Source: Adiantum capillus-veneris (Eukaryota > Streptophyta > Polypodiopsida > Polypodiales > Pteridaceae). Taken from it: a stretch of DNA of 64,000 nucleotides. The translations under genes and the position numbers were made by a program. The first letter of the stretch is position 1, and each line of letters opens with the position of its first letter. This document shows positions 23,871 to 34,440 of the stretch, one piece after another. The stretch lies in contig CM043950.1 of assembly GCA_014529385.2 (NCBI GenBank), positions 158,013,545 to 158,077,544 of the forward strand, given 5' to 3'. The notes beneath the pieces were generated by a model that made no database searches, was not told the origin of the DNA, and was given only the letters and a program-made list of their open reading frames with translations.

Positions 23871-24563
23871 CCGTAATTGCCATAGTGAGCTAGCTCAACC
23901 TACCAAAATCACCTAAACACTGTGGCTATGGACTTTTCCCATATCTTCTTGAAACCCTCAGCTAACTAGTCACTAGGCTACTTGAGCCAAAAAATAAATA
24001 AAAACAAAAGCCAAAGTATATTATGGCCCATTGGTGTGTAAACATTTCATTGTATCTGGGGCCTAAAAATAGGAAATTTTTATAATTATTTTGGTATTTA
24101 TTTAAATATTTCTACTTAGGTATGCCTTATTTTCCTAAGTATGCTATGTACATTTACTCACCATTACCATAATCTTTCTTACCTATAAATTCTATAAAAA
24201 ATCATTTCATGCAAGCTTCTCTTATTTTTGGTGTGAATCCACTCCAAGGAAAAACATCAAAAAATACCTTCCACCATAATCATTGCCTTTCACTAAATTT
24301 CTATTTTCTACAGGTATTTCTTCTTACCTCTTGTAAATAAATATACATCAATAAAAACAAATGAGGCCCTCCTTATTTGATTCCCTATATTTTGATATAT
24401 TTATTTTTTTATATATAGCCCACACTATTCTAGATTCCATGAATTATTTATATATACTAGCCTGGTTTTTCCATCATATCCATATATTATATTTATGCAT
24501 AATTCACAACCATGCATATTATTAAATCCTAAAAGTCAACTAGGTCATGCTTTAATGTAAGGA
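23871..24563. other. AT-rich spacer, no supported gene
   Basis: Strongly AT-rich DNA ending in GGA, the left copy of the target duplication of CACTA-1. No coding region is seen. Confidence 0.5.
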
Positions 24564-24790
24564 CACTACAAGAGGTTGTGTGCTCTTGTGACGCTGTAAG
24601 CGACGGAAATACACTGGGTTTTTATAACCACCGGCGTCGCTAAAACCGTCGCTACGAGAGCGTCGCTATATGCGTCGCTATATAGCGACGCACATAGCGG
24701 TTCTCATAGCGACGTTTACACAGAAGACTATAGCTACGCTCATAGCGATGCTATAGAGCCATAAATAGCGACGCCCGAGAGAATTTTTTT
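24564..24790. repeat. CACTA-1 left terminal and subterminal repeats
   Basis: The terminal inverted repeat is followed by at least seven copies of GCGTCGCTA or its complement, including a perfect 20-bp palindrome at 24672-24691 centred on CTATATAG. Confidence 0.9.
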
Positions 24791-25140
24791 TTTGGTGGCA
24801 GGGCATTGAATGCCCTGCCTCCCATCAACCATATTGTACTTGATTCACTTTTAAAAAAAAGTGCAAGGGTAGATAATAGACCCAAAATAGTCACCCACAA
24901 GACGCATTGTTTGCAAAATTGACAATTGTACACATCATAGGCAAAATGAATTGATTGGCAAATGTAATAATGACAATTGTACAACATCATAGGCATAAAG
25001 AATTGATTGGCAAAAGGAACTGCGGTGACAAATGTAATAATATACATGGTTCAAAAAGACGTATAAAATCCGTCTCATGATACATAAGCTATGAGAAACC
25101 CTAAACTAATGCTATCTAGCTACGGCTAAACTGACGTCGT

Positions 25141-26441
25141 CTAGTCAGACGTCTCATCGCGTCCAAGCGGCGTATCTGTCGGATTCTGCAAAAAAAGACA
25201 ATAAGACAGCTTTCAGTAAGTATAAACATATAACGACATTTATAAAAAAATACAAAAAATAAAAAAGAGTAAACCCTAATACTAACCATGCTGCCGCGAG
25301 AACTGAGAATGTCCATCAGGGCGTTTAAGCCCTTCCTGCCTGCGTACTCGCGCTCGTACGGTGTGGGATCACGTCCTGTCATCGACCACTGTCAAAACAT
25401 ACAAAGATTTCATTATGTTAGAATTAAAAAACTCATAAACCCTAAACTATCGAACATAAAGAGCAATGTGAAAACACTTACAAAATCGGCCTCAAATGAT
25501 GCCCATCCACCGCTCCCCAAGTGGTGCGAGCTCCCTGCCTCTACTCGCGCTCTGGCTGCATCCTTTTGTTGCTTCCACTTGTCGGGATTCTCGCGCGCTG
25601 CATTCTTCCAATCTTCTTTGGCCAGCCAATCTGGCCTGTTCCACCCATTCTTGATTGCTTTTTGCACTTCGGAATGCTTGTGTTTGCAGTATTCGCGCAT
25701 TCGAATCTTCATCAGGTCTTCATTGAAGCGCTGATCCCGTGTTGGAACGGGAAACTCATCATGAAGTATGCTGATGACTCTGTTTTTTAAATCACTTGGT
25801 ACTTCACTCCATTTGTTTAGTATGTAGTGTCTAAACAGCTGAGAGCAAAGACCACGCATGCGCGAGATCACCTTCTTGCCGTCATCATCCATGATGATGC
25901 CGCCGCTGATGTCGACGGAGTAAGGCAAGCCCTCTGGCCGGTGACGCGTGAACCTGGGTGTCCCGGCAGGGGTCTCTAGCGGCGTGTCGATGGGGGTACG
26001 GACGTCAGGTGTCTCCACCGGTGTCTGGGCCCCGAAGCGAGGAGTGTCGAGTGGGGTGGCTCCTGGCGGAGTAGGTAGAGGTGTGTAGCTTCTAGGAACA
26101 GTCAGCCGTGCAAAACCTGGCGTAGATGGCGATGCTATGGTTGGTGTGGGGGCGGGCAAAGAAGGGGAGGGTAAAGAGCCTCGTCGAACACGAGGCGGTG
26201 TGGAGGCATCGGTGGCGGAATCCCCACAGCAACCGCCACCGCCACCACTAGAGCGCCGGTGTCTAGACGAGTGTGAAGCTCGTCTCGTCGACGCCGAAGC
26301 TTCGGAGCGCGCCGAATGCTCCAAACGAGAGGGAGATGCGGATGGAGTAGGAACGCGCGATGATGCGCCAGAGCGATGACGCTCCACGTACCACTGTCTC
26401 TGCTGCGGTGACAAAGAAGAAAGAAACTCCTCATCATCCAT
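25141..26441 (-). CDS. CACTA-1 second protein, plant transposase Transposase_24 (TNP1/TNPA-like)
   Basis: Three exons that keep phase: 26441-25482 (320 codons), 25388-25287 (34 codons) and 25185-25141 (14 codons plus TAG). Introns start GTAAGT and GTTAGT and end CAG. The predicted product is 368 residues. The N-terminal half is low-complexity Ser/Thr/Pro/Arg-rich, including SGGGGGCC (about residues 72-79) and proline-threonine repeats. The C-terminal part (about residues 225-345) has the Transposase_24 (Ptta/En/Spm) features: RMRGLCSQLF, NKWSEVPSDLKNRVIS, WNRPDWLAKEDW and ARENPDKWKQQKDAARARVE, ending HLGSGGW. Such proteins bind subterminal repeats and assist the catalytic transposase. Start chosen at MDDEEFLSSL because the related protein in CACTA-2 starts similarly (MADDDEL). 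The upstream in-frame part is probably an intron. Confidence 0.8.
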
Positions 26442-26939
26442 ACCTGCATTAAACACACGAATATTTAAACTTAATATTGAATGAATAGAGTAGACAATGA
26501 CGCAAAGACCATTAAATACAATGACGTAATGACGCATATAAATACAATGGCGCAATGAATTGAGTGATAGAAGAGGCAAGTCGAAAACTCAGAATTTTCA
26601 ATCAAAAGATGTGAGCGCGAGTAGAAAAGAGCGTTATACACCATGGAAGGTACTTAGAGAGCCAGATCTTTTACAACACGGAGCAAAATTGTTCAAATAC
26701 AATATTTGTGGCTTTAAGAGATCTCTCTCTCATCGTCGCATAACTCAGCATAACTTCCTATATCTATATAGAGCTCTCCGTTTAAACACATATCCTTTGT
26801 TTCATTTTGTAGCTCCTTTGCATGCACCCCATATAGAGTAGTAGCATCTTGATGCTCGTCTGGCACCACCGCAGCGGCTTCTGATTGAGCATCTTCTCTG
26901 ATCTCCTCCATTGATGTCGTTGTGATTGGCACATGGTAG

Positions 26940-29395
26940 CCTTCATACGTCCTTGCACTACGAGGGGCTCCTTAAGCGTTTTCATGAAACGCTCTAAGAA
27001 GAACATCCATCTGGAATGAACTGTGCCAGCTATTTCCACCTCATCAACTATGTGAACAAGAAGATGCACCTGAATGGTTAGCATTGTAGTAGGAAAATGT
27101 TTCTCAAACATGCACACAAGCTCCGCAGCATTTAGTTTGGCGAATGGTATGGAGTCTACGTTGATCTCCTTTTGTGAGATCCATTGCACCAGCTTTGCAA
27201 GTTTGTAGATTGTGTTACGGATGTCGAGAGACAAACATCCCTCAATGGCAACCGGTAAAATAAACTGTAAAGTATGTGCAGCAATGATATTAAAGTCCAC
27301 ATTTTATGCAATGATATTAAAGTCCACTATGAACGTACCTGACACATTTTATGCCAATCGTGTGACTTCAAACCGGTAAGCTTTCCTTCTTTAGTAAAAC
27401 ACGTTCGGAGCGAGTGCATTACGCCAGTGGGGGTCCGCAAAGATCGAATGGTCTCTTTTACTTTGCGTTCTTGGGCTCCTATGAAAATCCATGGTGCTTT
27501 AGGGAGTTTTATCGATCCATCAGACGCTGTTTGCGGCCAATATTGCTCCATACGATCCACATTTCTAAGGTCAACTCTTGCTCCCAAAGTATCTTTCTTG
27601 CCGGTCAGATGGTCCCATTGTAGATTACCCACATTCTTGAATATGTGCATTGGATCGAGCAAGTGATTGATCATGAGTCGGGGCTAGTATGGTAACTCAT
27701 ACCATAGAGATAGTCTCTTCATCCCTGGAGGCAATCCGTCATCGCACATCTCCTTCTGCTCTAACCATGCTTGTGCAGACATCCTTGGTGGCTCTCTTCC
27801 CAAAAAACCATCGCGTAACACATGATTCTCTGGAAGATACGCTTGATGACCTTCGTAGATTTGCTTCTTCAGTGAGGGTGCCCTACGTGCATTCAGTCTA
27901 GGTCCACATGTGACACATGCTCTGTATCCGCTTGTTTGAAGCCCTGCATGTATACACATGATAATAGATTAACTATGGGAAAAAACAAGATTTACAGTGT
28001 CTGAGTGAGGAGTGTCAATAGATCACCTGAGCATTCTGTTAGCCCGGGATAGTCATGCATGGTCCACATTAGAATGCCTCTGATCAAAGCATTCCGTCGT
28101 CCTGTGTGTCGGCTCATATCCACCACCTCTATGCCAATCCACAATTGTTGTAGCTCTTCCAATAGTGGACGAAGATACACATCCATATTCCCCACTTTAT
28201 ATCGCCCTGGCACAATCAAGCTTAGCCATAGGTGCCCCTTCTTCGTAGTCAACCACGGGGGAATGTTGTAGTTGACGATGACAACGGGCCATACACTGTA
28301 AGATGTTGATCTTTGACCAAATGGATTTACGCCATCCATAGCCAGGCCTAAGCGCAAATTTCGAGCTTCCCTGGCAAAATCCGACCATGTTCCATGTATA
28401 TGTTTCCACGCTACGCAATTTGCAGGAATTCGTAGCACACCATCCGAAGATTTATTCTCCTCATGCCATGATGCTAGGGCGGCCATGGACTTACATTCGA
28501 AGAAATGCTTGATGCGAGGAAGCAGAGGGAAATGTCGCAAAACCTTTTGTGGAATTTTTGTCCCGTGGAGATCTACTCGATATCTTTCGGAATCACATTT
28601 CGGACACTTCTCCATGTCTATGTATTCCCCTCTGAAAAGAATGCAGTCATTAGGACAAGCGTGGATAGAATTGTAATCCATCCCCAAGTTTCGCAAAATC
28701 TTTCTTGCTTCATCTCGGGAATCTGGCATCACATTGTCAGCTGGTAGTATGTGCTCTTTCAGCAATCTACACAACATAAAAATATGATACAGTCGTGTAA
28801 AAATCTATCAGATCATTATACATTTAGAGTTTTATTAAAGTAAACTAATTGTAATAGATCACCTGAAAAGCGCTGTGACGCTAGTGTCACTCCATCCAAA
28901 CTTTGCCTCCATGTTGAGAAGAACCAGGAGTGCTTTCAATCTAGACATACGTGCTCCATTATACAATGGCGTATCGGCTTCACTTTTCATATCATCATAG
29001 ATAAGCCTTTCTGAATCCATGATCGTCTCGATCATTTCATCAATCTCAGGCTCAAACATTGCCTCGTTGGGAATGTGCTCTGCATGATCATCCCCCGAGC
29101 TGTCAGAGGCTACATCTTGTGGCCTCACATATGCTGCTTGACCAAAGCGCCTGCGAACACGTCTATTGGGTTGCAAGATTGCTGCTTGTTGGCCAGCGTC
29201 AGAGTCCGACGAGTTATAATTGGCAACAACTCGATCTATAATAGATGGATCGAACTCGCCAAATTCGCGAACGTGCTGCAAAGAAACACGTCTTGTCCGT
29301 TGCACAGCATGCTTGCATTGATTACAAGGACATAAGACCCTCGTTGAGAGATAGGTGTTTCGGTTGGACGGTCCCACATCCTCGTCGCTACTCAT
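26940..29395 (-). pseudogene. CACTA-1 TNP2-type transposase, interrupted and truncated
   Basis: Exons can be laid out by homology to CACTA-2 and by GT-AG sites: 29395-28863, 28766-28027, 27943-27339 and 27264 to about 26970. Exon 1 carries the N-terminal zinc-finger-like CPCNQCKH. Exon 2 holds the core Transposase_21 part (HACPNDCILFRGEY, CPKCDSERY, LAMDGVNPFG, WPVVIVNYNIPPW, KKGHLWLSLIVPG, RRNALIRGILMWTMHDYPG). Exon 3 has CGPRL and LMINHLLDPMHIFKNV, with an in-frame TAG at 27684-27686 where CACTA-2 has Trp. Exon 4 covers part of the DUF4218-like region to RWMFFLERFMKTLK and then shifts frame. The remaining DUF4218 and DUF4216-like parts present in CACTA-2 are missing. It cannot encode full transposase. 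Confidence 0.85.
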
Positions 29396-29460
29396 AATGA
29401 GGATAAAAAACTTATAACCTGGACAACAAATTTAATATTCTATTGGCATTCTTCGTCTTA

Positions 29461-29526
<66 letters not shown>
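29461..29526. repeat. (CT)n microsatellite in the CACTA-1 leader
   Basis: About 66 bp of CT dinucleotides with one interruption, between the transposase start and the shared leader sequence. Confidence 0.95.
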
Positions 29527-29529
<3 letters not shown>

Positions 29530-29530
29530 A

Positions 29531-29640
29531 CCTCACATTCTCTAGTCATGTCCAATCCCCGCACACCTCGGTCTAGAGGTGCACGGAGATCAGAACCACC
29601 GGGTTATAATCTCGTCTTTATTGGTCAATACCTATATTTG
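29531..29640 (-). promoter_or_regulatory. CACTA leader sequence shared with CACTA-2
   Basis: About 105 bp matching 40715-40822 and 40899-41006 (inverse orientation on the page, same orientation relative to each transposase). Read toward the transposase it contains GACCAATAAAGACGAGATT and GTGCACCTCTAGACCGAGG. CCAAT suggests part of a promoter or untranslated first exon. Function is inferred from position only. Confidence 0.6.
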
Positions 29641-29769
29641 TGGGTACAAGAAATCTACACACCCACGTCTACATGATACTGCATGTAGTGGACAAAACCC
29701 CTTTGCCTCTTCTCTAGCTGTAGCACTTCACAGCATCTTAACATCTTTTCACAGTAGATCTTTTCACTG

Positions 29770-30060
29770 TTCGTCTAACTCTAAACCCTAAACCGTAAGT
29801 AATTCTTGCGTGGACTCGATCTAACGTAAATAAGCGTAAATCTAAATAAACGTAAATCTAACTAAAAATAAACCTAAATCTAATTTAACGTAAGTCTACA
29901 TCTAACCTAATCTTTAACGTCTTTTGGGATAGTTTCCTACGACGTTAAAACTCTCTTCTTCTTGTGTGTGTGTGTGTGTGTGGGGGTAAACCTAAATAAA
30001 CCTAAGTCTAATCTAATATAACATAAATCTAAATCTAACGTAAATGTTGTTATATTAAAA
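29770..30060. repeat. Degenerate ACGTAAATCTA-rich repeat, copy 1, with telomere-like box
   Basis: Many overlapping CGTAAATCTA/AACCTAAATCTA words, then CTAATCTTTAACGTC and GTTTCCTACGACGTTA. About 150 bp recurs at 30490-30650 with an offset of 680 bp. CTAAACCCTAAACC at about 29779 resembles plant telomere or telo-box sequence. Confidence 0.75.
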
Positions 30061-30099
30061 ACAAAGAACTAAACTAACAGGGATTATAAGAACCTTAAA

Positions 30100-30483
30100 A
30101 CTGATTTAACACATAATTTCTCACATAACTCGGCAAGAGTTGGCATTCTCATCACTAAAGATGTGAGAGTTAACTTCCGGCGGTGACGCTGCCTCATCTC
30201 CATCCACATCTGACGACAGCAATTGGCCCTTTAGACCGTTCTTGCTCTTGTTACTAACTTTGAAGTTGCTGTTGAATGACTAGAGGTTGTCTAGATGGTC
30301 ATTGTGTCGGGGATGTAGTGACTCTTGCCGCCCTGAAGATCCACCTTCTTCCCTATCTTCTGAAGACATTTCACCAGTACTTTTGGATCGACGGAGCCCA
30401 CCATGAGTGAAGGCAGCAATACCCTATATTCCATTGAGGGCTTTCTTCACCCGCTTCATGTAGGCATCGCAGTCTATGGAGAC
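30100..30483 (-). pseudogene. Captured fragment of a heavy-metal-associated (HMA) domain gene
   Basis: Read on the minus strand from 30483: VSIDCDAYMKRVKKALNGI, then after a TAG and a frameshift VGSVDPKVLVKCLQKIGKKVDLQGG. This order matches the plant HMA fold of HIPP-type metallochaperones (DCEGC...KVKKAL..I.GV...VDP..L...GKK). The second Cys of the CxxC-type metal site is replaced (DCDAY). A further open stretch follows (LKGQLLSSDVDGDEAA). It lies between two direct copies of the ACGTAAATCTA-rich repeat inside CACTA-1, so it is best explained as host sequence captured by the transposon. It is broken and not expected to make a functional domain. Confidence 0.7.
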
Positions 30484-30489
30484 CTAAAT

Positions 30490-30660
30490 CTAATCTAATA
30501 TAACGTAAATCTAAATCTAGCGTAAATAAACGTAAATCTAGTTAAAAATAAACCTAAATCTAATTTAATGTAAGTCTACATATAACCTAATCTTTAACGT
30601 CTTTTAAGATAGTTTCCTACGACGTTATAACTCTCTTCTTCTTGTGTGTGTGCGCGTGTG
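30490..30660. repeat. ACGTAAATCTA-rich repeat, copy 2
   Basis: Direct repeat of 29832-29990. The two copies bracket the HMA gene fragment. Confidence 0.75.
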
Positions 30661-30839
30661 TGGATGTGTGTGCCAATAAAAAGAGATAAATGGTATAACC
30701 TTTCTATCACCCATGCCAAGTATGATCGATTGATTATGCCATTTCCCTCTTGAATAATAGGTCTTGAGTTCAACTCCTCGTCGGCTAGATCTTTAGGTCT
30801 TTTAATTTTAATTAGTTTCCTACGACGTTAAATTAGTTT

Positions 30840-31060
30840 CTCTCTCTTTGTCTCTCAATGTGTGTGCGTTTTTTTGGATCGTATGCATGTTTTCTCTCTC
30901 TTTTCCTCTCTCAATGTGTGCGTTTTTTGTTTATGCATATTCTCTCTCTCTTTTCCTCTCTCAATGCGTGCATTTTTTGTTTATGCATGCTCTCTCTCTC
31001 GTTTTCTCTCTCAATGTGTGTGTGCATTCTTTGTTTATGTATGTGTGTGTGTGTTTTTGT
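30840..31060. repeat. Roughly 50-bp tandem repeat
   Basis: CTCTCAATGYGTG, a T-rich block and TTTATGCAT recur at 30852, 30908, 30958 and 31008. It is followed by CT, GT and GA microsatellites to about 31300. Confidence 0.85.
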
Positions 31061-31067
31061 TTTTGTT

Positions 31068-31115
<48 letters not shown>

Positions 31116-31254
31116 AACACTATGTGTGTGTGTGTATGTGTGTGTGTGAGAGGGAGAGAGAGGGAGAGAGAAAGAGCGGAAGGGAACATGAGAATGAGGA
31201 GAGGGAAGGAGCATACCTGGCTCTCCTTCCTCTCCTCGTGTGTGTGTGGAGAAG

Positions 31255-31293
<39 letters not shown>

Positions 31294-31331
31294 GTGAGTG
31301 AGGGAGAGCGTTACCTACTCCTTGCTTGAGG

Positions 31332-31372
31332 GCGCCGAAAAACTCAGATCTGAGATCTGAGTTTTTGGGCGC
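31332..31372. repeat. Near-perfect palindrome in the CACTA-1 right end
   Basis: 20-bp arms around a single central G with one mismatch, built on AACTCAGATCT and its complement. Confidence 0.9.
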
Positions 31373-31397
31373 GCTCGGTTATTTTTTTAGCCCAGTC

Positions 31398-31517
31398 GGC
31401 GTCGCTATGAGCGTCGCAAATTTCTTTGTAAATTTGCGACGCTCATAGCGACGCCGGGAATTTTTTTTTTGAGCGTCGCTGTGTGAGCGTCGCTAATATG
31501 AATAGCCTCTTGTAGTG
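31398..31517. repeat. CACTA-1 right subterminal hairpin and terminal repeat
   Basis: At 31398-31455 an inverted repeat has perfect 26-bp arms (starting GGCGTCGCTATGAGCGTCGC) and a 6-nt loop CTTTGT. Further GCGTCGCT motifs follow, and the terminal CCTCTTGTAGTG ends at 31517. Confidence 0.95.
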
Positions 31518-31520
31518 GGA

Positions 31521-31808
31521 GGGGCTCACCTTTGGAGCCATATGCAAATTCAACAAAAGGGGGGCCATTGAAGAATTTTTTGTGAAGAAAAATAAACATT
31601 TTGGTGGGATTTTTTATATCTATCTCCACTTCGAATTTGAAGTGGTGATTAGAAGACAAAATGTGGACCAAGAACTTAATAATCACCTCAAAAAATTTCA
31701 TAATTGTTGGAGCTATCACCGGTAAGGTATGATTTTTTATTGGACCCCAGTCTGCCCACTTTTCTCACAAGTAGCCCATAGTCTTCTCTCACCTCTTTCC
31801 ACACTTCT
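31521..31808. other. Spacer between CACTA-1 and gypsy-2
   Basis: A minus-strand open stretch (31719-31521) reads FFEVIIKFLVHILSSNHHF and FVEFAYGSKGEP and runs into the CACTA-1 insertion site. It is not recognised. The rest is unremarkable. Confidence 0.4.
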
Positions 31809-32315
31809 ACACACACACACACACACACACACAGACACACCCACACTCATTCCTCTCAATCCCTCACTCAAACCTGCAACTTTCATGGCTTCTTTCATTT
31901 TCTTCACCATTAATCTCCCCTCTTACTTCCATAGCTCTCATATGAGCTCTATATGTACATACACCATCTCTATGCCTCTCTCTATTACTTCCAAAGTACA
32001 ACTCCATCTTACCACTTCTCTATATACATAAAACTCAGCATGTGATAATCAACCTTGGCGGCTGTGGCATAAAGAAGAGAAGAAGACGAAAATGATAGAT
32101 AGTCATTTCGAGAACCTACACAAGTAAGTCCTTCTTCAAACTTCACCATCACAAGAATTTCCTCACTTCATTCAACCATCCGCCTCATTCTACCCATTGT
32201 AAATATAACATTAACTTTCTAGTGATTACTAACACTAACCACTAACATACTAACACAAAATAGCCATTGACCTAACCGTAAACAACACCTCAAGACTTGT
32301 GCATACTAACTCTCT

Positions 32316-32356
<41 letters not shown>

Positions 32357-33079
32357 TCTCCTTCCTTGAAACTCTACTTTCACCTTATCTACCATCAATT
32401 ATGCTCTCTTTTGAGCCCACATCCATGACTCAAAGAAGGTCCGCAATGTTTTGATATTAAAAAAAAATCATAATCTTGATTTGTTAGCTTGTAAGTTAGG
32501 ATTTCCAATAATCTTAATGAGGGATCTCCAATAAATAGGCCCCTCTCCTTCTCGTAAAAGCATCCCCCCAATATCTCACATAGCATCCCAAAACTCTATG
32601 CATGAGGAGAGACTTAGGAAGAGCAATCACTTTGTGAGCTTCACTTTTGGTGTGTGAGAAGCTTTCAAGCTACACATTGCAAGTGAGAGAGCGTGAGTTC
32701 AAAATCTCAAAACTACTATTGCATATGTTCCTCCATCATCAATAAATTGAGGTTTGGTGCATCAAAGGCGTGATTCGACGTTCAAATCTTTGTCCTTCCA
32801 CTTATGCAATACGGTCTGGTGAATTCAAGGTGACTTGTGTATTTTAAGTTTCTATCATTTGATCCCGTTTGAGAAAGTGTTTTAGTGTGTTTTCATTGCC
32901 AGTTTTGTGTCCATTGTAAGAGGGTAATGTGGTGAGAGGCATGTGTATGTGTGTGTGTGTGTTGGCAATGTTTAGCATTCACTAAGCATTGAGTTAGCTT
33001 TGTACAAGCTCTACGATAGCATCATGAGGAACCATCGTCATTTGCAAGTCACAAAACAAGGTGTTACGCAAGTTCCATT

Positions 33080-33159
<80 letters not shown>

Positions 33160-33433
33160 CTTTGCTCTAGCTCTCTCTGCTCCATTTGGTGTGTCTCTTG
33201 GTGTGAGATTGCTTGCGTGTGTTTTGTGGCGCATCTTCTTGGGTGTGACAAAATCTCTCTTCTTGCATCCTAGTTCGCATACCATAAATAGGTGGTGCCC
33301 CTTCACTTGTTTGGTTGTGGGTTTGTTGTTGTTGTTTCTTGCTTGTGGTTGCCCTAGCCCCAATTGAGCATCACGGGATCCTTGAGGGGTGTTTAGAGGT
33401 CGCCTCTCTTGTTGCCTGCCCCGGACCGTCCCA
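31809..33433 (+). repeat. gypsy-2 5' LTR
   Basis: Collinear with 49745-51334: (AC)n, CTCATTCCTCTCAATCCCTC, a (CT)n tract (here expanded, 32321-32354), TCCACTTATGCAATACGG, a second CT-rich part (33088-33155), ending near CCGTCCCA. It lacks about 66 bp present in the 3' LTR after AACTCAGCATG. The exact left edge is uncertain. Open frames inside are LTR sequence, not genes. Confidence 0.85.
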
Positions 33434-34440
33434 ATTTTGGTGGCCCCACTGAGGATGATCTTGTGTCTATTGTTGTTACATATTGCATGAATGTTTAGCT
33501 TTTAGCATGATCAAGTAGATTGCATGAATCTGGAGATATTGTATAATCCTTTCATACCCATTGCAAGGCAAAAGGTACACATCATTGTTAGTAATAAGTT
33601 GTAATTTCAACGTGTAATTCGTAGAATTTTAGGTCCCCTTAGGTTGGCCGAGGTAAATGCTTCATTAAATCCTTTTATTTTGCCTCTCATTAGGTACGAC
33701 CTTAGTTTGGACGTTTATATTTTTGTTTTGTTTTAAGCACTAGGTCATGCATAGACCATGGATAATGGACCAGGAATAAAGGTTTTTCCTTTCCATTTCA
33801 CTCCACACATTAGAATCCTATTGAATGGCCTTGGAGGTGGACCAATGAGATTTAGACTAGAGTAAATCTAGTTTAATTAATTTAAAAACATTTAATAAAA
33901 GAAACCAATGAGAATTAAGTCTCCTAGAAGACTATTGGATAGTCTCCCAAGGGGTTCAATGAGCATTCAGGAGCCCCATGGCTTGCCTGATTCCTATTGG
34001 CCAGGAGGCAAAGGGGTCCAATGAGAGTTTAGTTTAATTATTTAATTACCTAAAGCTCTCACAAAAGGGGAAAGGGGGACACATGTCAGAAGGCTATCAC
34101 TTATGCTCCTTAATTGTAATTGGCTTGACTTGGGGAGGGCCAATGAGGCTTCAGCAAGAGCAAATAGCAAGAGGGCTCGCCCAAGAGAGAGGGGGGGCTG
34201 ATTTTTGCAAGGCATTATCACACACACACACACTCACACAAGCTAAATGTTGCAATTAGTAGAAAGATCCATCAACAATGTATGGTGTTCATGTTTGGTT
34301 CCCAAAGTGTAGGAGAAATTCTTGCATCACCAAACCCTATCATCCTGCCTCTTGTTGACTATCATAGATCATTTGCTGTGCATATTTTTATTTTGTTGTA
34401 AAATAGATTGCAGTTTAGAAACCATTATTGTGTAAATCTT
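33434..34440 (+). other. gypsy-2 leader between LTR and gag
   Basis: Begins ATTTTGGTGGCCCCACTGAGG, where a primer binding site should be; the matching tRNA is not identified. No gene is seen in the rest of this about 1-kb stretch. The (AC)n at 34219-34240 is short. Confidence 0.6.

Larger units (their letters stand above)
24564..31517 (-). mobile_element. Complete CACTA (En/Spm) transposon, CACTA-1
   Basis: The left end reads CACTACAAGAGG and the right end CCTCTTGTAGTG, a perfect 12-bp inverted repeat. The 3-bp duplication GGA lies on both sides (24561-24563 and 31518-31520), as expected for CACTA insertion. Length is about 6.95 kb. Subterminal GCGTCGCTAT/ATAGCGACGC motifs occur at both ends, the kind of sites a CACTA transposase binds. 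Inside, on the minus strand, lie a broken TNP2-type transposase and an apparently intact second gene with a Transposase_24 domain. A fragment of a host HMA gene sits between the transposase start and the right end. The element is probably non-autonomous because of the transposase lesions. Confidence 0.97.

Noticed and set aside
25288-25734. Plus-strand frame of 148 codons
   Set aside because: Antisense of the Transposase_24 coding region of CACTA-1.
29779-29792. Interstitial telomere at AAACCCTAAACC
   Set aside because: Only about one and a half units; such telo-boxes are common in plant DNA.
30840-31301. Two plus-strand frames of about 148 codons
   Set aside because: They translate CT, GT and GA tracts and a 50-bp tandem repeat within CACTA-1.
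31729-32031. Frame of 100 codons repeated at 49729-50025 (MASFIFFTINLPSYFHSSHMS)
   Set aside because: Identical frames lie at the same place in both LTRs of gypsy-2; this is LTR sequence with no domain.
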